NCBI GenBank assembly: GCA_018466975.1
Contig: CM031560.1
Coordinates: 930,001 to 994,000 of the forward strand
Direction: 5' to 3'
Length of the DNA stretch: 64,000 nucleotides
DNA from: Sparassis latifolia
Lineage: Eukaryota > Basidiomycota > Agaricomycetes > Polyporales > Sparassidaceae
Part shown: piece by piece, positions 1 to 11,610 of the stretch
Position numbering within the stretch: position 1 is the stretch's first letter
Layout of the letters: every line of letters begins with the position of its first letter
Position numbers and translations under genes: made by a program
Notes under the pieces: model-generated
The model's database searches: none
What the model saw: only the letters and a program-made list of their open reading frames with translations
What the model was told of the DNA's origin: nothing

Positions 1-81
1 CAAATCCTTAACATTGAAGTCTGGAATAATGAACGGGGTCTGTTCGACGGTTATCCGTCCACTGGACAAGTCTTTGTGCAT
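1..81 (-). CDS. Partial fatty acid desaturase-like protein, N-terminus only
   Basis: The reverse strand opens with an ATG at 81 and reads 27 codons to the window edge. The peptide contains VEQTPFIIPDFNVKDL. The pattern of a proline, then PDF, then a KDL/KDI motif near the N-terminus resembles what I recall of fungal membrane-bound delta-12 fatty acid desaturases, which introduce the second double bond into oleoyl chains in the ER. No histidine box can be seen because the gene runs off the window, so the family call is an inference from a short stretch. A pyrimidine-rich tract on the coding strand (about 95-170) and a TATA-like element (191-200) lie just upstream, which supports a real transcription start. 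Confidence 0.42.
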   Translation of the reverse strand, partial: MHKDLSSGRITVEQTPFIIPDFNVKDL

Positions 82-782
82 GGCCGACAAGAGAGGAGGG
101 GGTCAGGACACACCGCCTGCAAATCTATGGAAAGGAGGGAGAGGGAAGGGGCGGGGGACAAGGGACTAACGTTTTACTCTCGCGGCTGCTCTTTTTTATG
201 CCCAGTGGACTCATGGCGGGGCATGCCGGATGGGCGTCTCTCCAGACACCTTCTAAATGTGGCGTTTCGATCGCTCTTGCACGGTTCACTTTCAGAGTCC
301 GAAGTTCATGCCGAAGAAGCCGAAAACTGGCTTCGAGCCCTGATCTCAAAACCAACGTCGTCTTCGTTCAGATTTCTCGAAACCCGTGTCGAGCCAGCTC
401 GAAACCCGGTCGAAACCCCTACTCTGAAGTACCCTAATGCCCTACTTCCATCCGACTTAGCAGAAGTGAACGGTTCACACGTGATAGCCGCGCTCAAGAG
501 CGTCTGCCAATTCAAATCGTGCCACTTCCTGTTTTCTCTCGACAGTGCGAACCAGGCTGTAAGTAACCCAGGACTGGACTGCACCTGGGCAGATCTGTTG
601 CGGAAAGTGGACGGGCAGAGTAGGAATGTATCGCATATCTGTCCAAGAACACAACCCGAATCAGCACCCAAGTCTGAAAAGTCAAACGGGTGGACTCACA
701 AAATTCGAAGCTACAATATCGACGTTAGTTTAGTACAAGACAATATCCAACCGAGAACAAGAACGGCAGCACCCCCGCCAAG
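82..782. other. Intergenic region
   Basis: This 0.7 kb lies between the desaturase-like start and the CK1 stop codon. It holds the promoter side of the first gene and short CGAAACC-type repeats at about 377-420. The open frames here show no codon pattern or family resemblance that I trust. Confidence 0.5.
191..200 (-). promoter_or_regulatory. TATA-like element of the desaturase-like gene
   Basis: The reverse strand reads CATAAAAAAG about 110 nt upstream of the ATG at 81. A long C/T-rich tract lies between it and the start codon, as is common in strongly expressed fungal promoters. Confidence 0.35.
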
Positions 783-2696
783 CTAGCCCAGAGATCTCAA
801 CCTCCCCGACAACGCATCCAGGAATCCGAACGCGTCTTTCGTGACGGTGCGCCCGCTGCTGCGATTGATGACAGTCCCAAATTCCGCCACCAGCTGTGCC
901 AGCGCCTTGTTGCTCTTCGCCGCCGCCGCATTCCGCCGCAGAGTCCACAGCTTGTTCGTCTTCACATGCCGCGGCTCGGGCCCTTCCTCCACGCCGTCCG
1001 CGGCGCTGTTGCGCGGCCGCGACGTGCGCAGCGGCTGCACGTACACCGACGGGTCCGCCATCTGCTTGTACAGAGCGTCCAGCACCGCGAACCCCTCCTT
1101 CGTCAGTGTGCGCGACCGGTTCTCCTGCAGCACTTGGATGAACTCGAGCACCACCCGCGCGAGCGCGACGTTGTCCGTCGCGTCAGGCACCGCTTGCGCA
1201 AGTTTTGCGAGATGCATGGCCTTCGGCAGCCGCACCGCCGCCGGCGCCTTACCCGGAGCGTTCTCGTCATCGCTGCTGATGACGATGACGTCGTCCGCAT
1301 ACCCTGTCGGTGCTGCGGGTGCGTTGGCGTTCGTCACACGTACTCTGTTGGCGACTTCGCTGCGGTCACCCAGCACCTGGCGTTCGCCCAGGTGCACGTT
1401 TGCCATGTCGTTGACCAGGCCGTTGAGGATTCCCTCCACCTTTGCAGGATCAACTGGTTGCGAGCGTCGCGCTGGCGGAGCTTGCACTATAGGCTGCGAT
1501 AATTGTTGGACAGCGTGAGTTCCTATCAAGATCGTGAAGAACAAATATAACGCACTTGTGGATCTGGCGGCGGCCAGATGAAGAGCGAACTGGTAGGTTG
1601 TCCCTTGTACTCCAAGAGAGCCTTGAATTCCTCGATCCAGCGAGAGTAATCAGGGCACTCAGCGAATTTCAATCGGCGGCAGTAACGGAGGAACTCCTCG
1701 AATTCTGCTGGCAGACCACAGCAGAGGTCTTCGGGGCGGGTATCGCGCTTCTCACGCATGAGGCGGTCGTGCGCAGCGTCCGTTCTTGGGACGCCGTTCC
1801 GCGTCCAGCTGAGGCCACCGGGAGTGAGGAGGTGTATGAGCATCAGCGCCACGGCCTCGAGATCATCTCGGCGGGAGGGTACTGCGTCGGGCAGCAAAGC
1901 AAGCATCAATCAAATGTACATGGTTGGCAGCCTTTTACTCACCTCTGCCTCTGCAATGTACTCCCACGGAGGTGAACCAATAGTTGCCTATGAAGTCGCG
2001 CTTCACCTTGCTGTCTGGTATATGGCGCTTCGTAGCAGGATCGATGTAGAATTTCGAGAAGCCAAAGTCTATCATGTAGATAATCTTGTCGTTTGGCGGC
2101 AGCCCGACGACGCAGTTCCCAAGCTGGATATCACGATGCAACACGCCACGCGAATGCATGAACTCCAATCTATTGATCTTACCACGCATAGATCCGGGAC
2201 GGCAGGGGAGATAACCATGCGAAGAAGCGTTGACATTACGACGGGGACGCGGAGGCAGGGAGCGGACTGACCACTTGCATCCCAATGCAGCACACGCTGC
2301 GCAGGTCCATGACCGCCTTCCCGCTCCGCCGAAAGAGCGAGTCGAGACTGGGGCCGAGCAGGTCGATGGCGAGGTAGTCCCACTTGCCATACGTGCCGTC
2401 CGCCCACAGCGTCGGCATCCCCAGCCCGCCCTGCAGCGCGGGGTAGAAGTGGCGCTCATAGCTGTTCGTAGGACATTCGGCGTTTAGGCGCTGGATTTTC
2501 AGCGCGACAACTTGGCCCGTGTGTAGGTTTGTGGCGCGGAAGATGGATCCTGGGTTGCATAGAGTGAGCACACACCACACATGTCTGGTGCGCAATGCGG
2601 ATGAGTAGAAGATGCGTGCGCACCAGAGAAACCTGACCCCAGATTGTCGCCGAGCCACCAGTTGCCTATTTGTGGTGGATAATAATTGTGTGCCAT
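783..2696 (-). CDS. CK1-like serine/threonine protein kinase with atypical catalytic loop
   Basis: Five inferred exons (2696-2624, 2549-2272, 2177-1943, 1881-1556, 1493-783) give about 540 residues. The N-terminal half is a casein kinase 1-type kinase domain with a glycine-rich loop (GSGFSGSIFRA), the VALK lysine, HRD, and DFGFSKFYIDP followed by RHIP, which resembles the CK1 DFG region. After the RRDDLEA helix comes a C-terminal extension of about 230 residues. It contains two similar segments with TVTKDAFGFLDAL and TLTKEGFAVLDAL, suggesting an internal repeat. The catalytic loop reads HRDIQLGN instead of HRDIKxxN, so the conserved lysine after the aspartate is a glutamine. The normal SIN motif after the activation segment is also altered. 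Activity may therefore be weak or lost. Divergent CK1 families are common in mushrooms. Confidence 0.85.
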
Positions 2697-4052
2697 AGAG
2701 AGCAGATATGGGCGTCAAGAATAGGATGTCGCGATAGTATTCAAGAGGCGGCGAGGAACCCAGTGTGGGGGCTCGCGTCGTGTAAATGAGAAGTATAGCC
2801 GGAGATCGGAGCGACTATTCAGTGAGACGGATGCATATGGTCCGTCGAATACTCGGAATGTGAGTGAGTTAGCGCAAAAGCTAGTAGAAATAGTAGAAAG
2901 TGGTTTCTCCAGCTGCGATCTCTGAGCCGAGTGCGTAGTGTGGTGTCCTGCTGCAAAGCGGGCGATGGTAAGGTCAAGAACGCAGAGTACAGTGTACACT
3001 CCGAGTCGAGGTCAACATGCGTTCAACGATCACGTGGCAGTCGCGTCGCGTGAAATGGTCACATGATAGTATTTCCATACGAAGATCCGAAGTCTTTCCG
3101 ATCCCGCCAAGCTGCGCCCTGCTCTTTTCTGTGTAAAATTCCGTTATGGCGAAGGACACGTCTGCTCACCTTAAACCGTGCGATCTGGCTTCTGGGCTAA
3201 ATTTCTCTTTTTTTCAGAAAAATTGTCATGGCGAAGGTATAAGCAGCGGCTTGCCACGCCCATTTTCTGGCTCAATCACATCGGCCGGCGCAAAGTCCGG
3301 ATCGTAATCCTGTGTTCCGACATGGTATATCTGTGCGGCATCAGTGCTGTACTAATTTGCATACTTCACTCGGTTTTCAGGGTTCTCATCTTGCGCCAAT
3401 CACTTCTGTGCATTCATATTGTATCTTACCATGCGGTCCCGGAAGGTTCTGACAAATCTTATCGACGTCGCCTCATGTTTCCACCTCTGGAGATGCTCTG
3501 GCCCCCATCCGTCCTGGGAACTTTATTCGCGCTATCAGGTGCTTACCAGGGCCGAAAGATCTCATTCTGTCCGGTCAAGGGATTGCTACCTACCATCAGC
3601 CTCCAGAGGCCGCCATCGTCTTGTGGTTCATAACACTCATGGTCACTGGCCTTTCTCCATGGAGTTGGGAATTCTGCCCGCAGGTGTCTTTACTTTCCCA
3701 CCGCGAGCGACATGGTCATGAGGCATCGTCGGGTGGCCTACGAGCCACAATGCAGCCCTATTCTGCATTCTCTGCGCTCGCTCTTCGTCAGTCTCTGTTG
3801 ATCTGATGGATGTCGTCGCTCGTGCATCGCAGTGCTACCACCGCGTCAGGTACCGAATTTGAGGATAATCGATGGTCAGCGGCCCAATCTTGTCCAGTGC
3901 TGTGCCGTGCACTGCGGAAATTCACATCTGATGGTACTCACGAATCTGGCGCTGTCTCTATGAGAGTCGCGGACGGACAAAAAAATCGAAACCTCGTGGC
4001 TATGTTGCACAATGTGCTAGCCATGGTGGCAGTTGCCGACGGACGACGGAAA
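2697..4052. other. Intergenic region between CK1-like kinase and GH30 gene
   Basis: This 1.35 kb lies upstream of both flanking genes, which are divergent. Several open frames exist (for example 3178-3633) but they lack recognisable domains. Similar short segments ending in ATGGCGAAGG occur near 3146 and 3230. I see no convincing gene. Confidence 0.45.
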
Positions 4053-4059
4053 TATAAAG
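4053..4059 (+). promoter_or_regulatory. TATA box of the GH30 gene
   Basis: TATAAAG lies about 90 nt upstream of the start codon at 4145 and is followed by a T/C-rich leader, which is a typical fungal core promoter arrangement. Confidence 0.6.
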
Positions 4060-4144
4060 GGCCTCGCGGGCGTTTGATGTGACCTTTGTTTTTTACTTCC
4101 TCTTTCCCTCCGCATACGCCTCCAGGCCTAGGACTCTTGTCAAC

Positions 4145-6423
4145 ATGTTCTCGCGTCTGCTGGCCTCATGCGTGCTGTTGGCAACTCCCATTGCCTCACA
4201 GTCCATAACTTCCATATATGATATTGTACGCCGCCTTTCCGATGCAGATGCGCCACGACTAATTACTGTGAACTATTCTTTGAAGTGGCAAACGACATGG
4301 AATCGTGATTCACTATTCACTTACACCAATCTTTCACCCAATCCCATTCCTTGGAACACGCCCGGAGCAATCGGGCAGGCGGATATTGTCGTGGACGATT
4401 CTACGGTCTACCAGCAGATGATCGGCTTCGGTGCTGCCTTGAGTACGTGGCCAAAGCTCCGCCTGGTCGTGTTAGTGAGCTCATATACTTCCACGCAGCC
4501 GACTCTTCTGCAGAGATCCTGAGCAACCTTAAGGTGTGCATCGCGTACCGTAGAACGAATGATTACCGACATACTTTGCGCTGTAGTCTCAGAATGCGGC
4601 AAACTACTGGAGTGTCCTGGGCTACTTGTTCGATCGTAAGTGTTGACGGTGTGTTAGTTCAATCCTTCGTGACTGGACCGATTTAGCTACGGACAGCAAG
4701 AACGCCGCGGGTGTCTCCTACCTTCGTATCCCACTTGGTGCATCCGACTTCTCTGCTTCCGGTAGGTGAAGGACGGTTATGGAGAGGAACTTGTGCTCAC
4801 ACATCTACGATCCCCAGTCTACAGCTTCGACGACGTCAGTGGAGACACTGCGCTCAACAGCTTCAACATCGGCAACGCGCCGTCCTACCTGTTCTCTGTC
4901 CTCACCGACATTCTAAGCATCAACAGCGGCCTGAAAATTCACCTTGTGCCCTGGTCGCCGGTAAGTTATCTTCGAGTGCCTGATCATGCAACAGACAATC
5001 CTTAGATATCACGCAGCCGGGATGGATGAAAGACAGTGGAAGTATGTCTGGAGGGTCGTTCCTTGATACATACACTGATACCTGTAAGCCTTCTATCCCA
5101 CTCATCTCGAGTCTCTACTCAACGTGATATTCTTTCCCAGACGCCAACTATCTTTTGAAGTGTGTGCAAGGTTTCCAGTCCCAGGGTTTCAACGTATGGG
5201 CAGTTGGCATTCAGGTTGGCAGTAGTATTCAAGTCGGATGCAGTTGCGCTGACACTGCACTTCGCAGAACGAGCCCCAAAATAGCAATCCTTCGTATCCA
5301 ACGTGCCTTATCTCCGCTTCCCAGGAGGCCCAGATTGGTTTGTCTCTGAGAACGTTGTTGAACAACAACGGCTTCTCTAGCGTCATTCTGATTGGATACG
5401 AGCACAACTGGAACGATGCCGCGAGCTACCCGGAGCAACTCGTGCGTGGTCCGGCTCTTCAGCCTTCGATGTCATCGTGCTCATATCTCCTTGATAGATG
5501 CAACAAGCCGCCAGCGCATTCGACGGCGTGTCGTTTCACTGCTACTCCGGGAACGTGAGCGAGCAGGCGACCTTCGAGCAGGCCTATCCTTCCAAGTCAG
5601 TCTACTTCACCGAGTGCACGGGTTCGTATGGCAGCGACTGGTGGAGTGATATCAAGGTACGCCTCCCCGGCTGATGAACTGTGCACATGATTGATATGTT
5701 ACGTGCAGTGGTACATAGATAACATGTAAGACTTGCGCTCCATTGTTCCTGCACGCGTGCCTAACTATGGGTCCACAGCTACTCTGGCGCTCCAAGCTAT
5801 TGGGCGAAGACGGCAGCCATGTGGAACCTTGCTCTTGACGGTAACGGAAATCCAATGCTTCCTGGATCGAACAGCTGCAGCCCTCCCTGCCGCCCTATTG
5901 TCACCGTCAATAGCAACGGTAGCTACAGCTACAACCAGGAGTGTGCGTATACATACTACATATATACGGCGTCAATCTGACTTTCGTGCTCTGCTAGTCT
6001 ACGCCATGGCTCAGGCGTCTAAGGCCATCCTTCCCAAGGACTCCGGCGGTCCGGTCGGTCAGCGCATCGAGACGACCGTGGGCGGTTCGTTGAACTGGGG
6101 CTTGGTTGTCGCTGGCTATGTTACTGGACGGGTTAGTTCCTCCGACTGGAATCGGTACAGTCTCGTGGTCCTCAATTGGTAAATCGGTCTCGAATAACCC
6201 CGGGGATTGCCACCGCTGATTATCGTATTCGTCCTGGTCTCTAGGGATGATCAGCCCAATGGTTCTTGGGATCCGACCCCAATCGCGACCACCATCGAGT
6301 TCCGCGGCTATCAGGTAAGTCAACGACACCTCGCGAAGACTGAGTTACTGATACTGAAATGCCCAGGCTACATACACCTTCCCTGTCGGAGTGACCACCC
6401 TCACCTGGTATGCTCCCTCGTAA
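4145..6423 (+). CDS. Glycoside hydrolase family 30 secreted glucanase
   Basis: Fourteen inferred exons (the shortest 17 nt, 5709-5725) join to 518 codons plus stop. The protein starts with a signal peptide, MFSRLLASCVLLATPIASQ. It continues with GH30 hallmarks: QMIGFGAALTDSSAEIL, YLRIPLGASDFS, HLVPWSPPGWMKDSGSM and IQNEPQNSNPSYPTC, whose glutamate is the expected acid/base. YFTECTGSYG follows, whose glutamate is the expected nucleophile. The C-terminal beta-sandwich ends with RGYQATYTFPVGVTTLTW. Fungal members of this type are mostly endo-beta-1,6-glucanases acting on fungal cell-wall glucan. The exact substrate is inferred. The start at 4145 was chosen over an upstream in-frame ATG (4079) because the signal peptide begins there. 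Confidence 0.93.
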
Positions 6424-6996
6424 TGAAGGTCGTTCCACTTTCAGCTTCGCAGTCAGCTTTGGGAGAAGCTCGCCGCAGTCATTCATTTTATCTACTGGGT
6501 TTATTAAAGTCACGATCTACAAGGCCTTGCAGGTCTTGCCCCTCCATTCCCTTCACACTCCCCTTCGTTTCTAACGAATGTCTCTGGGTCTCGATGTTAT
6601 TTAATTTGCGAGAATGCTGGGAATCTCTGTATGTGTTTGTCCGCTCGTTTCATACCACACAGTAGACACGCGGTTGATAGTGATAATGGGTAGATGTTGC
6701 ACCTTGAACAAGTGTCAGTGCTTCGAATCGCAAACTTGGTAGCAGTGTTGTCCAATGGTGAGTACAGTGCAGGGGCGTGCGCGTTGGCCATCGGCATGAT
6801 CTTCGAGTGCATCCCATCATCACGGAGCTTTCGACATCACAATGTAGACGATAATCGGAGGTCAAGAAGACAGTCTATTACACGCCCAACTGGAACATAA
6901 TGTCCATTAGACCACCACTCAGCCAACGTTGATCGGACCCCCAAATAGTTTTTTCTGGGACCTCAGATTGATGGCCTTGGAAGGACAAAAGCCTTG
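6424..6996. other. 3' flank of the GH30 gene
   Basis: About 570 bp between the GH30 stop and the first transposon terminal repeat. No gene, RNA or repeat was recognised. Confidence 0.5.
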
Positions 6997-7720
6997 CAGC
7001 AAAGATCATATCGATACTATCGTTACCCCAGTAATGCAATTGCGATTGCATCTCTGTCACCGTTCCTTCAAATCGGGCCCATTTTCCTTTGGATCAGATA
7101 TACAACATATAAGCTACCTTCTGTGTGACTGCCAATTTTTTTCCTGATGTTGTGCGATTCCAAGACCGAACGCAGTGAAGAGACTCATTTGCACGCAAGA
7201 GCGCCGAATCGGTCACAGATCGTCACGCTTGCCGACGTGCCGTTCCCTTGTTCTCCCTCTAGTCGGAGTTTTAAATGGCACATTTCACTGTCACGCCTGA
7301 GTCCTCCAAACTTGCAATTCAGAGACTTCGCACTCTTCCCCTCCGAGTTTGACTCCCAAGTTGCACAGCCAAGGTATTTGGGACTGTGCACATCTATTGC
7401 ATATTTCTTTGTGATTTTTAGTGCAGCAAAACGGCGAAATTGCATAACTAGACCAGATTGCAATACTGGGGTAACGATAGTAGGCCCTTCCAAAAAAATC
7501 CGTTCACAGAGCGGACTGCGAAATCAAACGCTCCGGAAATTCCGGTGGGTGGTGGCGCCACCATGCACTGTGGTGCCACCAAGTCACGCCGCCTGGGCCG
7601 CTCGCGCCCGGGTGTAGGCAGTTAAGGTCCCACCTATCGGGAGCTTTCTTTTCGCAGACCGCCCAAAGGCCGCCTCCGCACGCTTTTTTGACCATGGGCC
7701 TATCGATATGATCTTTGCTG
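6997..7720. mobile_element. Host TIR element (MITE-like) interrupted by a second element
   Basis: Positions 6997-7016 and 7701-7720 are perfect 20-bp inverted repeats (CAGCAAAGATCATATCGATA on the left). If the insertion at 7017-7482 is removed, the left arm continues into AGGCCC and the inverted match extends to about 25 bp. This shows that the element was intact before the inner insertion. The unit without its insert is about 256 bp and has no coding potential. Ends of the form CAG...CTG occur in several DNA-transposon superfamilies. I see no clear target duplication, so the family is open. Confidence 0.6.
7015..7482. mobile_element. TA-target MITE, long copy
   Basis: The ends are inverted repeats of TACTATCGTTACCCCAGTA (7015-7033 and 7464-7482), with TA at each extremity acting as target duplication. 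Subterminal sequence is also partly inverted (TGCAATTGC on the left, TTGCAATCTGG on the right strand). The right 250 bp are nearly identical to a second copy at 21374-21641, which lacks about 200 bp of the left part. There is no transposase. The TA duplication and TIR structure suggest a non-autonomous Tc1/mariner-type element. Confidence 0.8.
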
Positions 7721-7894
7721 TGATTTCCGAGAGATGTAATACTGGTCCCCAATAGAAGCTCCGCACGGCTGATTTCCGCTGAAGTTAAGATAGAGGTCGT
7801 TCATCCTCGACTACTTCTGTCACGGTGTGACTATCACGTGCATGGACACTTAACCGTTAGATAAGTCCGTTAGTGTGAGTGGATAACCACTTCA

Positions 7895-8090
7895 TGTTGA
7901 GAATAATGGATAAATTCCCAAGTGATATCGCGATGATGTCTCGGATGAAGGGAAGACCCGATTTCTCAGCCGGGTTCCCGAAATAGATTTCTTTATATAC
8001 ATTCTATATAAAGTTCCCTTACATAATCATTCCCCGCTGTGGCGGGCTCCATGGGTGCCCTCGGATCGCTTCCTCCGGGTATTCCCAACA
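7895..8090 (-). repeat. 3' LTR of the copia element
   Basis: 196 bp. On the plus strand it starts TGTTGAGAATAATGG and ends TATTCCCAACA, giving TG...CA ends. By eye it matches the other LTR at every base. Confidence 0.93.
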
Positions 8091-11000
8091 CTCCCCCTCG
8101 GGCCGATGGGCATCCCAAGCATTTCCATAAGCTTTTGGTGCCTTGGCTTTGCGAGGGGTTTGGTAAAAATATTGGCTACCATATCTTCTGTAGGGCAGTA
8201 GATTATTTCCATTTTTCCATCGTTTATCTTTTCTCGCACATAATGATACTTTATATCAAAATGTTTTGAGCGCGTGATACTGTGGATCGTGGGCGATTGA
8301 GATCGCAGCCATGTCGTCTCCGTAGACAATCGTCGGCTGTTCCTGGTCGAAGCCTATTTCCTTAAATAGATTCCGTAGCCAGATGGCTTCTTTTGCTCCG
8401 AGAGCGGACACCATATATTCCACCTCTGTGGACGAAGAAGCGACCATTGTTTGCTTCTTTGAACTCCACGTTATCGCGCCTCTTCCTATTTTGTAAACGT
8501 ATCCTGAAATAGATTTACGGTCGCGAACGTTATTCGCAAAATCCGCATCTGTGTACCCGATGAGCACATCTGCATCGTGCCCTTCATTATCCGCCAGACC
8601 GTATACTATTCCGACTTCACGTGTGCCTGCTAAGTAGCGGAGCACGCATTTGGCAGCTGTTCAGTGGGTCAGGTTCGGCCTAGCCATGAACGAGCTCAAT
8701 CTTTGGATAGCATACGCGATATCCGGTCGCGTGGCTACTGCGGCATACATCAGAGATCTGATCAACGAAGCGTATCCGCTGTCTCGGTTTGGCACCTCAT
8801 TTGCATCATCCTCGTCCTTCTTGAGGGTGACGTTCGGATCGAGAGGCATCCCTACCAGGTTCACGTTCTTGAGTCCATGTCTTCGTAGGATAGAGTCAAT
8901 ATATTTGTTTTGCGATACCTTTATTGTTTTCTTTTCTCAGTTTCGCTCAATTTCTATCCCTACGATCTTCTTGGGCTCACCTAGATCGGTAACTTCAAAC
9001 ATACTTTGGAGTTCCTTTTTCAGGCGGTCGGTCCATGAGGTCGTGATCATTTGTGAACAGTAATAAATCGTCCACCCATACAGTGATGATCTCTGTTTTT
9101 CCATTTCTTGTCCTGATGTATGCACATGGGTCCACGAATAGTCGTCTGAATCCCGCGTCGAGTAATTTGCGGTTCAGTATTATATTCCATTCGCGTCCGG
9201 CTTGTTTGAGTCCATAGAGGGTCTTTCGCATGCGGCATACTCGGTGTGTTCCGTCGCTAAATCCCTCCGGCTGGCGCATATAAATTTCCTCTTTTAGGAT
9301 ACCATTCAGGTACGCGCCCTTGATGTCCATCTGTTGGATATCCCAATCGAGAATTGCGGCTAGCCCGAGAATTGCGCGGATTGTCTCGAGACGGACCACC
9401 GGGGAATATGTTTCCGTGTAGTCCATTCCCGGAATCTGTGAGTAGCCTTTAGTGACCAAATGTGCTTTGAATTTAATTACCTCTCCCTCTCTATTTGTTT
9501 TCTTTACTAGGACCCATTTGTTGCCTACCGGAGTTCTTCCTTGGGGTAAGTCTACTAACTCCCAAGTGCCCATGTTGTCTAGTTGCTCGAGTTCCGCTTG
9601 AACAGCCGTCTCCCACTTCGGCCATTCAGATGAGTTTTTCGCATCATTGAGCGATTTAGGCTCATTGGCCTCCATGTTTTCTTCGCTCATCGCTACGTAT
9701 ATGAGATCGGCAATTGATGCACTATCATTATCCTCGGCGTCTGCGTCCGCATTATCTTCGGCATCAGCATCGGGATCATTTAGCAACCGGTAATCTGGTC
9801 TGACAGTTACGCGCTTGCTATGCCTGGGCTCGTTCTCATTGGGTGCATCTCTATCCTCGTCTTCTTCACGTCTGCGCTTTAGCGGGTTATTGACGAAGAA
9901 CTGTAGCGCGTCTCCCCCTGAATCTGAAGACTCTCCCTCGCGCTGCACGTCTGCAGTCCTCGATTGCAGGGCATCGGGTCCTTCTCCCTCACGCGGTTGT
10001 AATGTCGCGTTATTTAGAGATGGATCCCGGTTAGTGAAGTGGTAATTTCGCGTCGTTTTTATTTGACGCGTTTTAGCATCGTAATATTTGATGGCATTCG
10101 GCCCGTCTACATAGCCAACAAATATGTATTTATTGGCTCTTGGTGTGAGCTTCGAGAGCACTATGTCCTCTGTGAGAACCCAAACGACACTGCCGAATTC
10201 TCGTAAATGAGATATATTCGGCTTTGATTGGTTCCACTTCTCTTCAGGGGTGGCATGGTCGAGCGCACTGGTGGGCACTCGATTTTTGATGTAGGCTGCA
10301 TGTGATACAGCCTCAGCCCATAGATAATGTGGTAGATCCTTCGTGTAGATCATTGATCTCGCGAGGGCAAGTAGTGTTCGGTTGAGATGCTCTGCAACTC
10401 CATTTTGGGATGGAGAGTACAGCGCAGTCGTCTCTATTTCAATCCCATGGGCGGCACACCAATTCGTTAATTCGGTGTTGATATATTCTCGCCCATTGTC
10501 TACGTGGAGTTTTTGCGGTTTGTTCCCAAAACGTCGATCAAGGTAGGTCATATAATTCTTTACCTTGTCTGTAGTTTCGGTCTTCGTTTTGGTAAACATG
10601 ACTGTGCTTCGTCGTGTGTAATCATCTGTGAAGGTTACAAAATATCTCCACCCGCCTATTGCAGCAGTCCGCGCTGGGCCCCAGACATCAGTATGTGTAA
10701 ACTCACCGGGCTGATGGCTTCTCCCGCTTGCCGCTTTAGGGAATGGCTTCTTTGATGCCTTTCCCTGAATGCATGCAGCGCATTTGATATTGGCCGGGCC
10801 AGGCAGAAATTGTAAGCCCTCGACTAGATGGTCGCACTGCAAAGTTTGTAGCGCGGCTTTGCTGATGTGTCCGTATGATCGGTGCCACTCTTCCCAGGTG
10901 CGCGGGTCGTTCTCAGACACTATGTATGCACTTCCTTGTTGCGGCTTAACCGCTCGGGCGTGTAATAAATATAATCTACCTTTCATTTTGGCGACAGTGA

Positions 11001-11610
11001 GGGTTTTTCCGTGGCGATCGATTAAGATTGCACGCCGATCTCCCATGACTGTTCGGCCACCGGCTTCATCAAGTCTTGGTATTGAAAGTAGATTGCATGG
11101 GGATCGCAGTGCATATAGCACATCACGTAATTGGAATTTAATTTTTCTATTACCTACCTTACCTTCGAGCTGTACGGTTCCCCGCCCGTAGGCTTGGACA
11201 GTGCCAAGTCCGCTTATTGCGTGATGCTCGAGGGGTTTGTAGGTTAAGAATATATCGCGATTTTTCGTGACATGCGACGTTGTCGCTGAATCGGCATACC
11301 AGTCGTAGAAGGAATCAAAATCATTATTCCCCGAGCTAGTGCCTAAGGATACCATATCGCTATCGCGATCTTCTTTATCATTCTCGCGTGCAACGTGCGC
11401 TCTGTCCTTGCTTTTGCCGCCAGCATCGCGCATCTGCTCGAATTTTCGGTGCTTGTATGGAGGTTCTCCGGATGATGCACCTCGATATGGGGCATTGGAC
11501 GGTCCCGCTCTGGAAGGCGCTTGTCCCTCCTTGCCGCCACCCTTGGCCCAACAATCTTTCCCGACGTGCCCGAACTTTCCGCAATTGGAACAGATGGGCT
11601 TGCCTCGGTT
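8027..11610 (-). pseudogene. Copia pol polyprotein, broken
   Basis: After a second knuckle (CSNCGKFGHVGKDC) come a protease motif (DWYADSATTSHV), a GAG-pre-integrase zinc region and the integrase core (HTDVWGPA, FTDDYTRR, NGVAEHLNRT). Reverse transcriptase (KWVLVKK, QMDIKGAYLNG, VWVDDLLLF) and RNase H (GYTDADFA, STEVEYM) follow. Breaks: a 4-bp tandem duplication at 9026-9033 shifts the frame after the VDD motif; TGA codons occur near 8937 and 8661; and another shift occurs near 8266-8272. Everything before the first break reads open. The frame ends inside the 3' LTR. Confidence 0.9.

Noticed and set aside
841..1518. Long plus-strand open frames over the CK1-like kinase tail
   Set aside because: They are antisense to a GC-rich exon with strong codon bias. 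The minus-strand frame fits the spliced kinase.
3178..3633. Hydrophobic open frame of 151 codons
   Set aside because: No signal, splice context or family similarity. It looks like AT-rich intergenic DNA.
7147..7617. 156-codon open frame across the 468-bp MITE as a possible transposase
   Set aside because: It crosses the element's right end into unrelated DNA and has no DDE or HTH motif.
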